Position numbers and translations under genes: made by a program. Below, piece by piece: positions 11,253-21,629 of a DNA stretch of 64,000 bases (its first letter is position 1; each line of letters opens with the position of its first letter). Under the pieces are notes generated by a model. It was given only the letters and a program-made list of their open reading frames with translations, searched no databases and was not told the origin of the DNA. The DNA comes from an uncultured Desulfovibrio sp. (GTDB lineage: Bacteria; Desulfobacterota; Desulfovibrionia; Desulfovibrionales; Desulfovibrionaceae): NCBI RefSeq assembly GCF_944324525.1, contig NZ_CALUWS010000001.1, forward strand, positions 1-64,000, read 5' to 3'.

Positions 11253-11723
11253 TTACAACTGCTCCAGCACGCGAATGGTTTCCAGCATGGCGGCGGCGGC
11301 TTCCACGCCCTTGTTGCCGGCCTTGGAACCGGCGCGTTCGATGGCCTGATCGATGCTGTCGCAGGTCAGCAGACCGAAGCCGATGGGCGTTTCATGGGCA
11401 AGCATGCTCTGGGCGATGCCCTTGCTGGCTTCGGCGCAAACATAGTCGAAGTGCGGCGTAGCCCCGCGAATGACCGCCCCGAGGGCCACGATGCCGTCGT
11501 ACTTGCGGCTGGCCGCGAGCTTCTGGCAGACGAGCGGCAGCTCGAACGCGCCGGGGATGCGGACGATGGTCAGGTTCGCGGCGTCCAGGCCGTGGCGTTC
11601 CAGATAGTCCACGGCGCCGCCCACAAGGCGCTCCACAATGAAATCATTGAAGCGGGTGGCCACGATGGCGATATGGAGGCCTTTGGCGTCCATCTGCCCG
11701 GCGATGATGGTTGGTGTGCTCAT
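11253..11723 (-). CDS. ribH: 6,7-dimethyl-8-ribityllumazine synthase
   Basis: A 156-residue enzyme that condenses 5-amino-6-ribitylaminouracil with 3,4-dihydroxy-2-butanone 4-phosphate to lumazine, the penultimate riboflavin step. It shows the family motifs [35 protein letters not shown] (with the catalytic-site histidine in TPHFD) and [10 protein letters not shown]. The start at 11723 has AGGAG upstream; the frame extends further without family similarity. It belongs to the dCMP deaminase-ribD-ribE-ribH-nusB run. A separate ribBA was not found in the window. Confidence 0.95.
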   Translation of the reverse strand: MSTPTIIAGQMDAKGLHIAIVATRFNDFIVERLVGGAVDYLERHGLDAANLTIVRIPGAFELPLVCQKLAASRKYDGIVALGAVIRGATPHFDYVCAEASKGIAQSMLAHETPIGFGLLTCDSIDQAIERAGSKAGNKGVEAAAAMLETIRVLEQL

Positions 11724-11830
11724 GCTGACTCCTGGAGTAGACGCCTCCTGCACGCCGTTGCGGAGAAGGCCGGTGTTGTCTGATCTGCTGTACATATGTC
11801 GCGGCGGATACGGCGGGACGCGGGCCCCGT

Positions 11831-12508
11831 CTACAAAAAGCCGTTTTGCCGCAGAAATTCGTGACTGATGGCCGGACTGCCGCTGCCGGCGGAAGCCGCC
11901 ATGTCTTCATTTCGAACCACGCCGCACTGGAAAAGACGGCGAACGTACTTGCCGATGACGTCCGTCTCCATATTGACGGCCGTCCCCGGCCGCCAGTGGC
12001 GCATGGTCGTGCGTTTTTGCGTATCGGGGATGACGTTTACCTGCAATGCATCGCGACCGCAATCATTTATCGTCAGGCTTATGCCGTCAAGACAGACGGA
12101 ACCTTTGCAAATCACTTCGGGGGCGTAGGCGGCGGGATACGTCAGCTCGACCTTTACGGACGATCCGGCGGAGATGATCCGCCGCACATGGGCGATGCAG
12201 TCCACATGGCCGCTGACCAGATGGCCGCCCAGCCGGTCGCCCAGCGCCAACGCCCGCTCCAGGTTGACTTCGTCGCCGATGGTCAGGCTGCCCAGCGTGC
12301 TGCGCCCCACGGTCTCGGCGGACGCATAGACCACGTATTCCCGCGGCGTGTGCGACTCCACGGACAGGCACACGCCATTGAGCGCAATGGATTCCCCGTC
12401 CCGCACATCGGCAAAAGGGTTTGCCGGGCGGACGGTGAAACGCCGTTCGTCGCCCGTCCGCACAACGCCCGTCAGCGTGCCGGTGCACTGGATGATGCCG
12501 GTGAACAT
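11831..12508 (-). CDS. ribE: Riboflavin synthase, alpha chain
   Basis: A 225-residue protein that dismutates two lumazine molecules into riboflavin and a pyrimidine. It has the duplicated lumazine-binding fold: the first half starts [10 protein letters not shown] with VCLSVESH, and the second half carries [13 protein letters not shown] and GISLTINDC. The N-terminal MFTGII start fixes the initiation codon, supported by an AGGGAACGGG stretch upstream. The C-terminal ~20 residues after FQCGVV are extra relative to the usual 200-215. It lies 8 bp downstream of ribD. Confidence 0.95.
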   Translation of the reverse strand: MFTGIIQCTGTLTGVVRTGDERRFTVRPANPFADVRDGESIALNGVCLSVESHTPREYVVYASAETVGRSTLGSLTIGDEVNLERALALGDRLGGHLVSGHVDCIAHVRRIISAGSSVKVELTYPAAYAPEVICKGSVCLDGISLTINDCGRDALQVNVIPDTQKRTTMRHWRPGTAVNMETDVIGKYVRRLFQCGVVRNEDMAASAGSGSPAISHEFLRQNGFL

Positions 12509-12516
12509 CCCGTTCC

Positions 12517-13659
12517 CTACCCCTGAGGCCGCAGGATGAGCTGCACGTCATCGCCGCAATGCCGCAGGTCGCTGATGCGCATCTGCAGGGCTTCATCCAG
12601 TTGCAGGGGCGTGCGCCCGTCAAAGAGGGGCACCGCCTGATTGTCGCCCAGGATGCGCGGGGCCAGATGCAGATGGAACTCGTCCACAAGGCCGCACTCC
12701 AGCAGCGAGAGCGCCAGTCTGCCGCCGCCTTCGCAAAGGATGTAAGGGCAGGCTATCTCTTCATGCAGCTGCGTGAGCATGCTGCCCAGATCCAGGCTGC
12801 CCTTGGCCAGCGGCGGCACGGAAAGCACTCGCGCCCCCAGATCGCGCAGCTCATGCGCCAGCCGCGAAGCCGCTACCGCCGGCGTGGAGATGAAAATGGT
12901 CTGCTCCGGGCGCTCGCGCAGCAGGTGACAGTCGCTGCCGGCAGCCGGCAGGCGTGAAGTCACCACGCAGGCCCAGGGCTGACGTAGAGAGGCGTTCTCC
13001 AGGTCCGTTCGCGCGGTCAGGCGGGGATTGTCCGCCCGCAGCGTGCCGCCGCCCACCATGATGGCCCCGCCGGCGTGACCGATGCCGGCCCGCAGGGCAT
13101 GCACGCCCGCCCGGGAAGCCGCACAGCTGACCCATTGGGAATGCCCGGTACGGGTAGCGATGCGCCCGTCCAGCGTGCTGGCCAGCTTGAGCAGCAGATA
13201 CGGACGTTTTTTCTCCTGCCAGACGAGGAAGTCGGCCACCAGATCCCGGCATTCCTGTTCACAGACGCCTTCGATGACCTCGACACCGGCCGCCCGCAGG
13301 CGTTCGACGCCGCCGGCAGCCACCGGATTGGGATCACGCAGGCCGATGACCACGCGCCGGATGCCCGCCTCAAGGATGCGGTCGGTGCAGGGTGGCGTCC
13401 TGCCCTGATGGTTGCAGGGTTCAAGGGTGACGACAAGGGTGCACTGGCGCGGGTCCACGCCTTTTTCCGCCGCGTCACGCAGGCAGTCCACTTCGGCATG
13501 GGCCTCGCCGCAGGCATGGTGCCAGCCTTCGGCAAGCTGTTGTCCGTCACGCACGAGGACGGCCCCCACCGTCGGGTTGGGGCAGGTCAGCCAGCGGCCA
13601 CGTTCGGCAAGGGCCACGGCAGCCCGCATGAAGGGTTCGTACATCGTCGGATCAGACAT
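12517..13659 (-). CDS. ribD: Bifunctional riboflavin deaminase/reductase
   Basis: A 380-residue two-domain enzyme catalysing the deaminase and reductase steps after GTP cyclohydrolase II. The N-terminal deaminase domain has the zinc ligands HAE (in CGEAHAEVD) and [11 protein letters not shown]. The C-terminal NADPH-dependent reductase domain (from about residue 150) has [13 protein letters not shown] and ends in [12 protein letters not shown] and related motifs. Its start overlaps the end of the dCMP deaminase gene by 8 bp, implying translational coupling. No FMN riboswitch was found upstream of the rib genes. Confidence 0.95.
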   Translation of the reverse strand: MSDPTMYEPFMRAAVALAERGRWLTCPNPTVGAVLVRDGQQLAEGWHHACGEAHAEVDCLRDAAEKGVDPRQCTLVVTLEPCNHQGRTPPCTDRILEAGIRRVVIGLRDPNPVAAGGVERLRAAGVEVIEGVCEQECRDLVADFLVWQEKKRPYLLLKLASTLDGRIATRTGHSQWVSCAASRAGVHALRAGIGHAGGAIMVGGGTLRADNPRLTARTDLENASLRQPWACVVTSRLPAAGSDCHLLRERPEQTIFISTPAVAASRLAHELRDLGARVLSVPPLAKGSLDLGSMLTQLHEEIACPYILCEGGGRLALSLLECGLVDEFHLHLAPRILGDNQAVPLFDGRTPLQLDEALQMRISDLRHCGDDVQLILRPQG

Positions 13660-14134
13660 GCGGTACGTCCTTGAGCTGCATGGGAGAAAAATGGAGCTGT
13701 TCCACCGTCACGCCCGCTTCCTTGAACATGCGGCTGGCCAGTTCGTCGGGGTAGTACTGATGGAAAAAGACGTGCCGGATGCCGCAGTTGATGAGCATCT
13801 TGGCACAAAGCACACAGGGATGGGTGGTGCAGTAGAGCTGGGCCCCGGCAATGCTCACGCCATGCACGGCGGCCTGAACGATGACATTCTGCTCGGCATG
13901 CAGGCCCCGGCATATCTCGTGCCGCTGACCGGAAGGGATGCCCAGCTCCTGCCGCAGGCAACCGATCTCCAGACAGTGGGGAACCCCGGCGGGCGCGCCA
14001 TTGTAGCCCGTGGCCAGGATGCGTTTGTCCTTGACGGCAATGGCGCCCACCTTGCGACGGGTGCAGGTGGAGCGCTCGCTCACCATATAGGTGATGTTCA
14101 TGAAGTAGTCCGGCCAGGGAAGTCTGTTCTGCAT
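13652..14134 (-). CDS. dCMP deaminase (ComEB type)
   Basis: A 160-residue zinc-dependent deaminase that converts dCMP to dUMP for thymidylate synthesis. Zinc and catalytic residues are visible as HAEQN and [10 protein letters not shown], with a further Cys-containing insert ([11 protein letters not shown]) typical of this group. The start at 14134 gives [15 protein letters not shown], which aligns with the family start; an upstream ATG at 14182 adds 16 unrelated residues. It opens the rib gene run and overlaps ribD by 8 bp. A terminator lies just upstream, so a promoter of its own in 14135-14183 is likely; TTGGCT and TACCAT, 17 bp apart, are a weak candidate. Confidence 0.9.
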   Translation of the reverse strand: MQNRLPWPDYFMNITYMVSERSTCTRRKVGAIAVKDKRILATGYNGAPAGVPHCLEIGCLRQELGIPSGQRHEICRGLHAEQNVIVQAAVHGVSIAGAQLYCTTHPCVLCAKMLINCGIRHVFFHQYYPDELASRMFKEAGVTVEQLHFSPMQLKDVPHV

Positions 14135-14183
14135 GGGAAAGCTCGCTTCAGGCATGGTACACGGCGAGGCCGCAAAAGCCAAG

Positions 14184-14218
14184 CATGAAAAAGAAAAGGG
14201 CCGCCCCTGGGACGGCCC
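14184..14218 (-). terminator. Rho-independent terminator of glyA
   Basis: GGGCCG ... CGGCCC stem, 18 bp past the glyA stop, followed on the minus strand by TTTTCTTTTT. It separates glyA from the dCMP deaminase/rib run. Confidence 0.8.
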
Positions 14219-14235
14219 GTAAAGAGGGAGCAGGC

Positions 14236-15474
14236 TTACCAGGCAAAAATGGGGAAAGATCTGGCGAACTCTTCCACACGCTTGCTGATGGCGGTCAGAG
14301 CGGCTTCATCCGTGGGACGCTCCAGCGCCTCCACGATGAACCGCCCCACCTGGTGCATGTCGTCTTCCTTCATGCCCCGGGTGGTCAGGGCCGCGGTGCC
14401 GATGCGGATGCCGGAGGTCACGAAGGGCGAGCGGGTCTCAAAGGGAACGGTGTTCTTGTTGACCGTGATGCCCGCCAGATCGAGCGCATGCTCGGCATCC
14501 TTGCCGGTGATGTCCTTGTTGGAGAGGTCCACCAGCATGAGGTGGTTCTCCGTGCCGCCGGAGACAAGGTCAAAGCCGGCGTCCATGAGCGTACGGGCCA
14601 GCACGGCGCAGTTGTCGATCACCTGCTGCTGATAGACCTTGAAGCGGGGATGCAGGGCCTCGCCAAAGGCGACGGCCTTGGCCGCGATGACGTGCATGAG
14701 CGGACCGCCCTGGATGCCGGGGAAGATCTGGCTGTTCAGGGATTTGGCGCGGCTCTCGTCGGAGAGGATCATGCCGCCGCGCGGACCGCGCAGCGTCTTG
14801 TGCGTAGTGGTGGTGGTGATATGGGCGTGCGGGATGGGGCTGGGGTGCAGACCCGCCGCCACCAGACCGGCGATATGGGCCATGTCCACCAGCAGGATGG
14901 CGCCCACCTCGTCGGCGATGGCCCGGAAACGGGCGAAGTCGATCTTGCGGGGATAGGCGCTGGCGCCGGCCATGATGGCCGCCGGCTTGTGCTGGCGGGC
15001 CAGAGCGGCGACCTCGTCATAGTCGATGCAACCGGTCTCCTTTTGCACGCCGTAGGCCACGAAGGTGAACAGCTTGCCGGAGAAGTTCACGGGGCTGCCG
15101 TGGGTCAGGTGGCCGCCGTGCGAGAGGTTCATGCCCAGGATGGTCGCGCCGGGCTCAAGGCAGGAAAAATAGGCCGCCATATTGGCCTGGGAACCGGAGT
15201 GCGGCTGGACGTTGACATACTCGCAGCCAAAGAGCTGCTTGGCACGATCCTGGGCGAGGCGTTCGGCGATGTCCACATACTCGCAACCGCCGTAATACCG
15301 CTTGCCGGGATAGCCTTCGGCATACTTGTGCGTCAGGACGCTCCCCTGGGCTTCACGCACGGCGGCGGACACGAAGTTTTCGGAAGCAATGAGTTCCAGC
15401 TTGCTCATCTGGCGGCTGGATTCAAGGGCGATGGCCTGCGCAAGTTCGGGATCCTGCAACAGAATGTGGTCCAT
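14236..15474 (-). CDS. glyA: Serine hydroxymethyltransferase
   Basis: A 412-residue PLP enzyme that interconverts serine and glycine and loads tetrahydrofolate with a one-carbon unit. The PLP-lysine motif [14 protein letters not shown] is clear, as are LIASENFVS near the N-terminus and [18 protein letters not shown]. The start at 15474 has a strong GGAGGAGA ribosome site; the 13 additional upstream residues of the open frame are rejected. It follows fabF after a 95-bp gap and ends at a good terminator. No glycine riboswitch-like repeat was seen in the gap. Confidence 0.97.
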   Translation of the reverse strand: MDHILLQDPELAQAIALESSRQMSKLELIASENFVSAAVREAQGSVLTHKYAEGYPGKRYYGGCEYVDIAERLAQDRAKQLFGCEYVNVQPHSGSQANMAAYFSCLEPGATILGMNLSHGGHLTHGSPVNFSGKLFTFVAYGVQKETGCIDYDEVAALARQHKPAAIMAGASAYPRKIDFARFRAIADEVGAILLVDMAHIAGLVAAGLHPSPIPHAHITTTTTHKTLRGPRGGMILSDESRAKSLNSQIFPGIQGGPLMHVIAAKAVAFGEALHPRFKVYQQQVIDNCAVLARTLMDAGFDLVSGGTENHLMLVDLSNKDITGKDAEHALDLAGITVNKNTVPFETRSPFVTSGIRIGTAALTTRGMKEDDMHQVGRFIVEALERPTDEAALTAISKRVEEFARSFPIFAW

Positions 15475-15569
15475 GTAAGGTCTCCTCCGGGCTGGGGCTG
15501 CGGGTGTGATCAACTACAAAATATCGCGTGGAGCTGGCCAGACGCTGCCGTCCGGCCCGATCGCGCCGT

Positions 15570-16817
15570 CTATTCCGTCCACTTCCTGAGAATGATGCTC
15601 GCGTTGGTGCCGCCAAAACCGAAGGAGTTGCACATGGCGTATTCGCAGGCGACATGCTCGGAACCGCCGGCCAGATAGTCCAGATCGCATTCGGGATCAG
15701 GATCGACCAGGTTGATGGTGCCGGGCAGGGTCTCATGGTAGAGGGCAAGTGCCGTAAAGACCGATTCAATGCCGCCCGAGGCCCCCAGAAGGTGACCGGT
15801 CATGGACTTGGTGGCGGAGATCTTGATCTTTTTGGCATGCTCGCCAAAAACTTCCTTGACGGCCTTGTTTTCCGCCCTGTCGCCCAGCATGGTGGACGTG
15901 GCGTGGGCATTGATGTGCCCGATGGCGTCCGGGGAAAGATTGGCGTCGCGCAGAGCGTTGCGCATGACGCGGATCATGCCGCTGCCGTCCTCGCAGGGAG
16001 CGGTCATATGGTAGGCGTCATCCGAAGCGCCGTAGCCGACGAGTTCGGCATAGATGCGCGCGCCGCGCGCCTTGGCGGACTCCAGGGTCTCCAGCAGCAG
16101 AAGACCGGCGCCCTCCCCGATGACGAAGCCGTCGCGCGCCTTGTCGAAGGGGCGGGAGGCCTTGGTCGGATCGTCGTTGTAGTGGGTGGAAAGCGCCTTG
16201 AGAGCGGTGAAGCCGGCGACTCCAAGGGGCGTGATGGTCGCTTCCACGCCGCCGGTGATGGCGGCGGTGATGCGGCCGAGCAAAATTTCGCTGTACGCCG
16301 TGCCGATGCCGTGGATGGCGGAAGCACAGGCCGTGGTGGTCACGATATTGGGACCCTTGGCGCCGGTGAACATGGCGATCTGTCCGGGCCCCATGTTGGA
16401 GATGAGCATGGGGATGAGGAAGGGCGACACCTTGGAGGGGCCGCTCTGCAGCAGTTTGGCGTGATAGGTCTCGATGGTCTGCAGGCCGCCCAGCCCGACC
16501 CCCAGGATGACCCCCACGTCATAGGCATTGCTCTCGTTGATGGCAAAGTCGGCATCCTTGAGCAGCATCTGCGCCCCGGCCACGGCAAACTGGGTGAAAC
16601 GATCCATGCGGCGCGCCTGCTTGGCAGGGATGAACGCCTCGGGATCGAAGCCCTTCACTTCACCCGCTATGCGCGAATCGTAGGCCGAACAGTCAAAATG
16701 GGTAATGGGACCCAGGCCGGATTCGCCCGCGATGAGGCGTTTCCAGGTGGTCTCGATATCATTGGCCAGCGGGGTCAGGCCGGACAAACCAGTAATGACG
16801 ACGCGGGGGCGGCTCAT
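15570..16817 (-). CDS. fabF: 3-oxoacyl-ACP synthase II (KAS II)
   Basis: A 414-residue condensing enzyme that elongates acyl-ACP with malonyl-ACP. The thiolase-fold catalytic triad is visible: Cys in [12 protein letters not shown], His in [11 protein letters not shown], and His in [12 protein letters not shown]. The start at 16817 has AAGGAG upstream. It belongs to the plsX-fabH-fabG-acpP-fabF-glyA cluster. The acpP-fabF gap contains a hairpin (16852-16881) that could set the much higher acpP level relative to fabF (inference). Confidence 0.97.
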   Translation of the reverse strand: MSRPRVVITGLSGLTPLANDIETTWKRLIAGESGLGPITHFDCSAYDSRIAGEVKGFDPEAFIPAKQARRMDRFTQFAVAGAQMLLKDADFAINESNAYDVGVILGVGLGGLQTIETYHAKLLQSGPSKVSPFLIPMLISNMGPGQIAMFTGAKGPNIVTTTACASAIHGIGTAYSEILLGRITAAITGGVEATITPLGVAGFTALKALSTHYNDDPTKASRPFDKARDGFVIGEGAGLLLLETLESAKARGARIYAELVGYGASDDAYHMTAPCEDGSGMIRVMRNALRDANLSPDAIGHINAHATSTMLGDRAENKAVKEVFGEHAKKIKISATKSMTGHLLGASGGIESVFTALALYHETLPGTINLVDPDPECDLDYLAGGSEHVACEYAMCNSFGFGGTNASIILRKWTE

Positions 16818-16851
16818 GTATGCTCCTTCTTGCAGGGCTGACGGAGAATGC

Positions 16852-16881
16852 CCGGGCAACGGGCTGGGACCCGTTGCCCGG
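16852..16881 (-). other. Intercistronic hairpin, acpP-fabF
   Basis: A perfect 12-bp stem (CCGGGCAACGGG / CCCGTTGCCCGG) 17 bp after the acpP stop, with no T-run. Such structures often stabilise an upstream abundant message or partly terminate transcription. Confidence 0.55.
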
Positions 16882-16898
16882 CAGAGACAGGCTGCGGC

Positions 16899-17135
16899 TT
16901 AGCCCTTCTTGCTTTCGATATAGTTGATGGCGTCCTGCACCTTCAGGATCTTCTGGGCATCTTCATCGGCGATCTCGATGTCGAATTCTTCTTCCATCGC
17001 CATGATCAGTTCCGTCAGGTCCAGGGAGTCGGCGCCGAGGTCTTCCACGAAGGAGGCTTCGGGCTTAACGTCGTCGGCATTGGCGCCGAGCTGATCCACA
17101 ATGATTTTTTTCACCTTATCAGCGACATCAGACAT
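16899..17135 (-). CDS. acpP: Acyl carrier protein
   Basis: A 78-residue acidic protein carrying growing acyl chains on a phosphopantetheine arm. The attachment site is the serine in GADSLDLTE. Length and charge are typical. GGAGGAAT precedes the start; the longer frame adds 10 residues without similarity. It lies between fabG and fabF. Confidence 0.98.
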   Translation of the reverse strand: MSDVADKVKKIIVDQLGANADDVKPEASFVEDLGADSLDLTELIMAMEEEFDIEIADEDAQKILKVQDAINYIESKKG

Positions 17136-17201
17136 GGGATTCCTCCAGATTGAGTAGTTTTGCAAATAGGAAAAGGCGGCAAGGAAGCCGCCTGTCGGCT
17201 G

Positions 17202-17954
17202 CTAGCAGTACATGCCGCCGTTGACGCCAAGTACCTGACCGGTGATGTAGGCGGCCTTGTCCGACACGAGGAAGGAGACCGCATCCGCGATCTCTTGCGC
17301 CGTCCCCATGCGCTTGAGGGGGATGGCCTCGGCATAGGCGGCGCGCACGTCGTCCGGCAGGGCGGCGGTCATGTCCGTTTCGATGAAGCCGGGGGCCACG
17401 GCATTGACCGTGATGTTGCGGGCGGCCAGCTCCTTGGCGCAGGATTTGGTCAGACCGAGCAGGCCGGCCTTGGCGGCGGCGTAGTTGACCTGTCCGGCAT
17501 TGCCCATCTGGCCGACCACGGAAGAGATGTTGACGATGCGGCCGCGCCGGTTCTTGCTCATGATCTTGGCGGCCTCGCGGGTACAGAGGAAGGCCCCGCG
17601 CAGGTTGATGGTCAGCACGCGATCGAAATCCTCGTCCTTCATGCGGACGAGGAAGCCGTCCTTGGTGATGCCGGCATTATTGACCAGAGCGGCCAGCTGG
17701 ATCTTGTCCTTGACCTGTTCGGCAAAGAAGGCCGCCACAGCCTCGGCGTCGCCCACATTGAGCGCAACGGCCTGCGCCGCGCCGCCCGCCTGACAAATGG
17801 CGTCGACGGTTTCCTGCGCTTCTTCGGGGCGGCTCACATAGGTCAACAGGACCTGAAAACCGTCCCGGGCAAGAGTCTGGGCAATGGCGCGGCCAATGCC
17901 GCGCGAGCCGCCGGTAACAAGCGCTGTCGGGGCGCTGGGGGAAAGTGCGCTCAT
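17202..17954 (-). CDS. fabG: 3-oxoacyl-ACP reductase
   Basis: A 250-residue short-chain dehydrogenase/reductase that reduces 3-oxoacyl-ACP with NADPH in fatty-acid elongation. The cofactor motif GGSRGIGRA is near the N-terminus, followed by VNNAG, the active-site serine (ISSVVGQMG) and YAAAK. Position within the fab cluster makes FabG certain among many SDR paralogues. It lies 66 bp upstream of acpP and about 134 bp downstream of fabH; the latter gap shows no clear signal apart from an A/T patch (TCAAAAAAATTTTTCAG). Confidence 0.96.
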   Translation of the reverse strand: MSALSPSAPTALVTGGSRGIGRAIAQTLARDGFQVLLTYVSRPEEAQETVDAICQAGGAAQAVALNVGDAEAVAAFFAEQVKDKIQLAALVNNAGITKDGFLVRMKDEDFDRVLTINLRGAFLCTREAAKIMSKNRRGRIVNISSVVGQMGNAGQVNYAAAKAGLLGLTKSCAKELAARNITVNAVAPGFIETDMTAALPDDVRAAYAEAIPLKRMGTAQEIADAVSFLVSDKAAYITGQVLGVNGGMYC

Positions 17955-18088
17955 GCGGATACCTCAAAAAAATTTTTCAGATATTACACGAAAGAGAGGT
18001 CAAAGGCAATGCGGGAGCTTCGCCGGTCGCGCGACACGCGCGTCCGCGCCCTCTGCCGGAAGGCTGACGCCGCACGGCAGGCGGTGAA

Positions 18089-19075
18089 CTAGAAGCGCAG
18101 CAGGGTCGCCCCGACGGTCAGACCGCCGCCAAAAGCCGTCATCAGCACGCGCATGCCGGGGGCAAGGCGTCCCTGGGCCCGGGCTTCCACGAGCGCCAGC
18201 GGCACGGAAGCGGAGGAGGTGTTGCCGTAGTGCTCCACATTGGTGAAGACCTTGGCGGCATCGATCTCCAGACGGCTGCCCACGGCTTCGATGATGCGCA
18301 GGTTCGCCTGATGCGGGACAAAAAGATCCACATCCTGGATGGTCAGCCCGTTGCGTTCGAGGATCTCCTCACAAATGGCCGACATCTGCCGGACGGCGTG
18401 CCGGTAGACTTCCCGTCCCTGCATGTGGATGAAAAAGTCGCTGCCGACAGGATCGCCCTGCTTGTACTGGCTGGCGGTGCCGCCGCCGACGACGATGAGC
18501 TGGTTGAGGCTGCCGTCACTCTTGCAGATGGCGTCTTCCAGCGTGGCCAGCGGCGGACGCTGGTCGGCCGTGAGCACGCAGGCGCCCGCGCCGTCGCCGA
18601 ACAGGATGCAGGTCGTGCGGTCCGTCCAGTCGGAGCGACGGGTCAGGGCTTCGGCGCAAACAAAGAGGATCTTGGCCGCGGGGTCCTGCGCGAGGATGCT
18701 GCGGCAGAGGGAAAGACCGTAAAGAAAGCCCGAGCAGGCGGCGCTGACGTCAAAGGCCATGACGGCGCCGGCCCCCAGCTTGCCGCTGATGATGCAGGCC
18801 ACGGAGGGGCAGAGCGAATCCGGCGTGCAGGTGGCGGCGATGATGTGCGTCAGCTCGCCGGCTTTCATGCCGGCCTCGTCCAGCGCCTTGAGTGCGGCCT
18901 TGTAGCCCAGATCCGAGGCGTTTTCCGTGGACGCCAGACGCCGGCGCTCCCTGATGCCCGTGCGGGTGGTGATCCATTCATCGCTGGTGTCGACCATTTT
19001 GGCGAGGTCGTCGTTGGTCAGCACCTGAGAGGGCACATGACTGCTCAAGGAAAGGAGGTTGCAGCGTGCGTTCAT
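18089..19075 (-). CDS. fabH: 3-oxoacyl-ACP synthase III (KAS III)
   Basis: A 328-residue condensing enzyme that starts fatty-acid synthesis from acetyl-CoA and malonyl-ACP. The catalytic Cys is in DVSAACSGFLYGL, the His in FVPHQANLRI and the Asn in YGNTSSASVPLAL. Other family marks are TGIRERR near residue 40 and FGGGLTVGA near the C-terminus. It starts 25 bp after the plsX stop, within the same transcript direction. Confidence 0.96.
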   Translation of the reverse strand: MNARCNLLSLSSHVPSQVLTNDDLAKMVDTSDEWITTRTGIRERRRLASTENASDLGYKAALKALDEAGMKAGELTHIIAATCTPDSLCPSVACIISGKLGAGAVMAFDVSAACSGFLYGLSLCRSILAQDPAAKILFVCAEALTRRSDWTDRTTCILFGDGAGACVLTADQRPPLATLEDAICKSDGSLNQLIVVGGGTASQYKQGDPVGSDFFIHMQGREVYRHAVRQMSAICEEILERNGLTIQDVDLFVPHQANLRIIEAVGSRLEIDAAKVFTNVEHYGNTSSASVPLALVEARAQGRLAPGMRVLMTAFGGGLTVGATLLRF

Positions 19076-19100
19076 AGGAAAGCTCGAGTGATATGGGGAG

Positions 19101-20135
19101 TTAGATGGCCCGCGAGAAGCGCGTCAGCTCCTCGTTGGCAAGAATGGTTTCCGCAAGGCGGTCATTGGTGCCCTTGCGGACGAAGTTACCGCTCATCTTG
19201 ATGGCGTTCATCATGGCGCGGGAATTGGAGCGGCCATGACAGACGATGGCCAGACCCTGGAGGCCCAGCAGCGGCGCACCGCCGTATTCGGCATAATCTA
19301 TGGTGGCGGCAAACTTCTTGAAAGCGCCCTTGGCCAGCATGCCGCCGAGAGCCGGCAGGACGCCGGACGTGAACACGCGCTTGAGCATGCGGATGAGCGA
19401 GCTTGCCAGTCCCTCGCTCATCTTGACCACCACATTGCCCACAAAGCCGTCGCACACCACCACATCCACATCGCCGGTGAAGATGTCGCGGCCTTCCGCG
19501 TTGCCGATGAAGTTCAGGTTTTGCGCCAGCTTGAGCAGTTCGTAGGCTTCCTTGACCTGACTGTTGCCCTTGCCTTCCTCCTCCCCGATGCTCAACAGGC
19601 TGACGCGCGGGGAAGGGTAGTTCAGCAGGTCGCGGGCAAAGGCATCGCCCATGAGGCCGAACTGAAAGAGATGGTAGGGACGGCAATCGACGTTGGCGCC
19701 GGCATCCAGCACCACGACAGGGTTCTTTTCCGTGGGCAGCAGGGCGGCAAGGGCGGGGCGCTCCACGCCGGGCAGGCGGCCCATGATGAACATGCCGCAG
19801 GCAACGGTCGCCCCGGAATGTCCGGCGCTGACGACGCTCTGCGCCGCGCCTTCCTTGACGAGACGGCAGGCCACCTGGATGGAGGCGTTCTTCTTGCGCC
19901 GGAGGATGTCCGACGGCTTTTCGTTCATGTGCACCACATCGTCGGCATGGACGATATCGAACTGCACGCCGGCAAGATCCAGCTTGCCCAGTTCCGCTTC
20001 GATCTTGGGCGTATCGCCCACCAGCAGGACGTGCAGGTCATGAAGCCGGGCGGCCTCGATGGCGCCCGGCACCACCACGGAAGGCCCGAAATCGCCTCCC
20101 ATGGCATCCACGGCTATGATGGGGCGCGTGTCCAT
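19101..20135 (-). CDS. plsX: Phosphate acyltransferase PlsX
   Basis: A 344-residue enzyme that makes acyl-phosphate from acyl-ACP for phospholipid synthesis. It begins with DAMGGDFGPSVVVPGA, has SAGHSGATVA in the middle and CDGFVGNVVVKMSEG towards the C-terminus. The start ATG at 20135 overlaps the rpmF stop (TAATG), indicating translational coupling; the longer frame inside rpmF is rejected. The rpmF-plsX-fabH order is highly conserved in bacteria. Confidence 0.97.
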   Translation of the reverse strand: MDTRPIIAVDAMGGDFGPSVVVPGAIEAARLHDLHVLLVGDTPKIEAELGKLDLAGVQFDIVHADDVVHMNEKPSDILRRKKNASIQVACRLVKEGAAQSVVSAGHSGATVACGMFIMGRLPGVERPALAALLPTEKNPVVVLDAGANVDCRPYHLFQFGLMGDAFARDLLNYPSPRVSLLSIGEEEGKGNSQVKEAYELLKLAQNLNFIGNAEGRDIFTGDVDVVVCDGFVGNVVVKMSEGLASSLIRMLKRVFTSGVLPALGGMLAKGAFKKFAATIDYAEYGGAPLLGLQGLAIVCHGRSNSRAMMNAIKMSGNFVRKGTNDRLAETILANEELTRFSRAI

Positions 20136-20317
20136 TATTCCGCGTCGTTCTTGGCGACCACCTGACGGCCCTTGTAGGTGCCGCAATTGGGGCAGATGCT
20201 GTGGGGCACGGTCGGTTCGCCGCAGGAGCAGTAGATGACGGCAGGCACGGCCACACGGTCATGGGAACGGCGCATGCCCTTACGGGAACGGGATTTCTTG
20301 TTCTGCTGGACAGCCAT
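20135..20317 (-). CDS. rpmF: Ribosomal protein bL32
   Basis: A 60-residue basic protein of the large ribosomal subunit. It starts MAVQQNKKSRSRKGMRRSHD and has the four zinc-ribbon cysteines as CSCG and CPNCG. GGAGAA precedes the start. It sits directly upstream of plsX with a 1-nt overlap and downstream of the DUF177 gene. Confidence 0.98.
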   Translation of the reverse strand: MAVQQNKKSRSRKGMRRSHDRVAVPAVIYCSCGEPTVPHSICPNCGTYKGRQVVAKNDAE

Positions 20318-20400
20318 GATGTTCTCCTTCTCCGCCGGGGCGGAAAGTGTTGTCGGTCTATGGCGAAGAGTATTCGCTCAAGGGCTGAAACTTTAGCTGA

Positions 20401-20955
20401 TTATTTTTTCTCTGTCCAGTCTTTTTGCAGCGAAAGTCCGCGCAGCACGGCCAGGCGCGGGTCGCCCTCGTCGCGGGTGCACTGGCAGGAGGCTGTATTG
20501 AGGTTGGCGCCGCACTGGGGGCAGAGTCCCTTGCAGTCCTCATGACAAAGGGGATTCATGGGCAGCGCCAGCACGAATTCTTCCCAGCAGAGCGCCGCCA
20601 TGTCCAGCATGGGCACGCCCTTGTCCAGCAGGATATGGCTGTCGCCCGGCTGCGCGTCGTCCGCCTCTCCGGCATCCGGGACTTCCTCGAATTCCTCGAA
20701 ACGGCTGTCCAGCGTGACGTGCACGTCCTCCGCGCAGCGGTTGCAGGGCACGATGACGCCGCCCGTCAGCTCGCCGCGCACCAGATAACCGTCCTCCACG
20801 GGCAGGATATGCAGCTCGACCTTCAGGGGGCGTTCCACGCGGCAGTCCATGTGGAACTCGCTCAGATTCGCCGTCCAGAGGGAGGCATCATCCAGCGTGA
20901 GCCGCCTGCCGTCCGGCGGAAGATCGTTGAGGGAAAGAAGATGGTGATTCTGCAT
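20401..20955 (-). CDS. YceD/DUF177 family protein
   Basis: A 184-residue protein of the DUF177 (YceD) family, which lies next to rpmF in most bacteria and has been linked to 23S rRNA accumulation; its mechanism is unclear. It carries a CNRC pair in the middle and a CHEDCKGLCPQCG cluster towards the C-terminus, suggesting a metal-binding knuckle. The start at 20955 (MQNHHLLSLNDLP) matches the family onset; the frame remains open upstream into the lysE gene and is not used. The ribosome site is weak (ACGAGAT). Confidence 0.85.
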   Translation of the reverse strand: MQNHHLLSLNDLPPDGRRLTLDDASLWTANLSEFHMDCRVERPLKVELHILPVEDGYLVRGELTGGVIVPCNRCAEDVHVTLDSRFEEFEEVPDAGEADDAQPGDSHILLDKGVPMLDMAALCWEEFVLALPMNPLCHEDCKGLCPQCGANLNTASCQCTRDEGDPRLAVLRGLSLQKDWTEKK

Positions 20956-21005
20956 GCGGATCTCGTGAAGATAGACGGTACGGCTGCTGCCGCCTGAAAA
21001 GCGCG

Positions 21006-21629
21006 TCAGACCGTCAGCAGCAGGGAACAGGCCAGCCCGGCGAACACCAGGGCGGCCAGGCGGTGCATGAGCACCTGCGCACGGGGACTGGTGTTGAACC
21101 ATAGGGCCAGGCGGCCGCCGAGCAGGGCCGTGAGACCGAAGATGATGCCCGTCGCCAGCAGAAAGAGCAGGCCGAGCTGGACGATCTGCATGACCATGCT
21201 TCCGCGTTCAGGGGAACAGAACTGCGGCAAAAAGGCAAGGAAAAAAAGCGTGACCTTGGGATTGGTGATGTTCATGAGCACGCCGCGGCGGTAGAGTGCC
21301 GCGTAGCCGATGAACAGGCCTTGTCCGCCCTGTGCCAGCACGGCCCCCGAGCGCAGGGACAGCCAGGCCAGATAGAGCAGGTAGGCGGCCCCCGCTCCTT
21401 TGAGCAGCAGAAAGGCCGTGGGCGAATGCTGGAAGATGGCGGCCACGCCCACGGCCACCAGTGCGGTATGGAAGAAGAGCCCGCTCATGAGGCCGAGGGT
21501 GGTGACCAGCCCGGCGCGTGCGCCGTAAAGGGCGGACTGGGTAAGCACGAAGAGGATGTCCGGACCTGGCGCGACGGCCAGACCGAGAGCGATGCCGAAA
21601 AAGGTCAGGGCGGTCTGCAGGCTGATCAT
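21006..21629 (-). CDS. LysE/RhtB-family amino-acid exporter
   Basis: A 207-residue inner-membrane protein with about six hydrophobic segments. The N-terminal pattern GLAVAPGPDILFVLTQSALYG is the hallmark of the LysE/RhtB family, whose members export amino acids or homoserine lactones; the substrate here is unknown. The ATG at 21629 overlaps the GIY-YIG gene stop (ATGA), so the two are translationally coupled. It ends about 50 bp before the DUF177 gene. Confidence 0.9.
   Translation of the reverse strand: MISLQTALTFFGIALGLAVAPGPDILFVLTQSALYGARAGLVTTLGLMSGLFFHTALVAVGVAAIFQHSPTAFLLLKGAGAAYLLYLAWLSLRSGAVLAQGGQGLFIGYAALYRRGVLMNITNPKVTLFFLAFLPQFCSPERGSMVMQIVQLGLLFLLATGIIFGLTALLGGRLALWFNTSPRAQVLMHRLAALVFAGLACSLLLTV

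Noticed and set aside
14135..14235. FMN riboswitch for the rib genes
   Set aside because: No RFN-type motif in the leader; the only structure is the glyA terminator.
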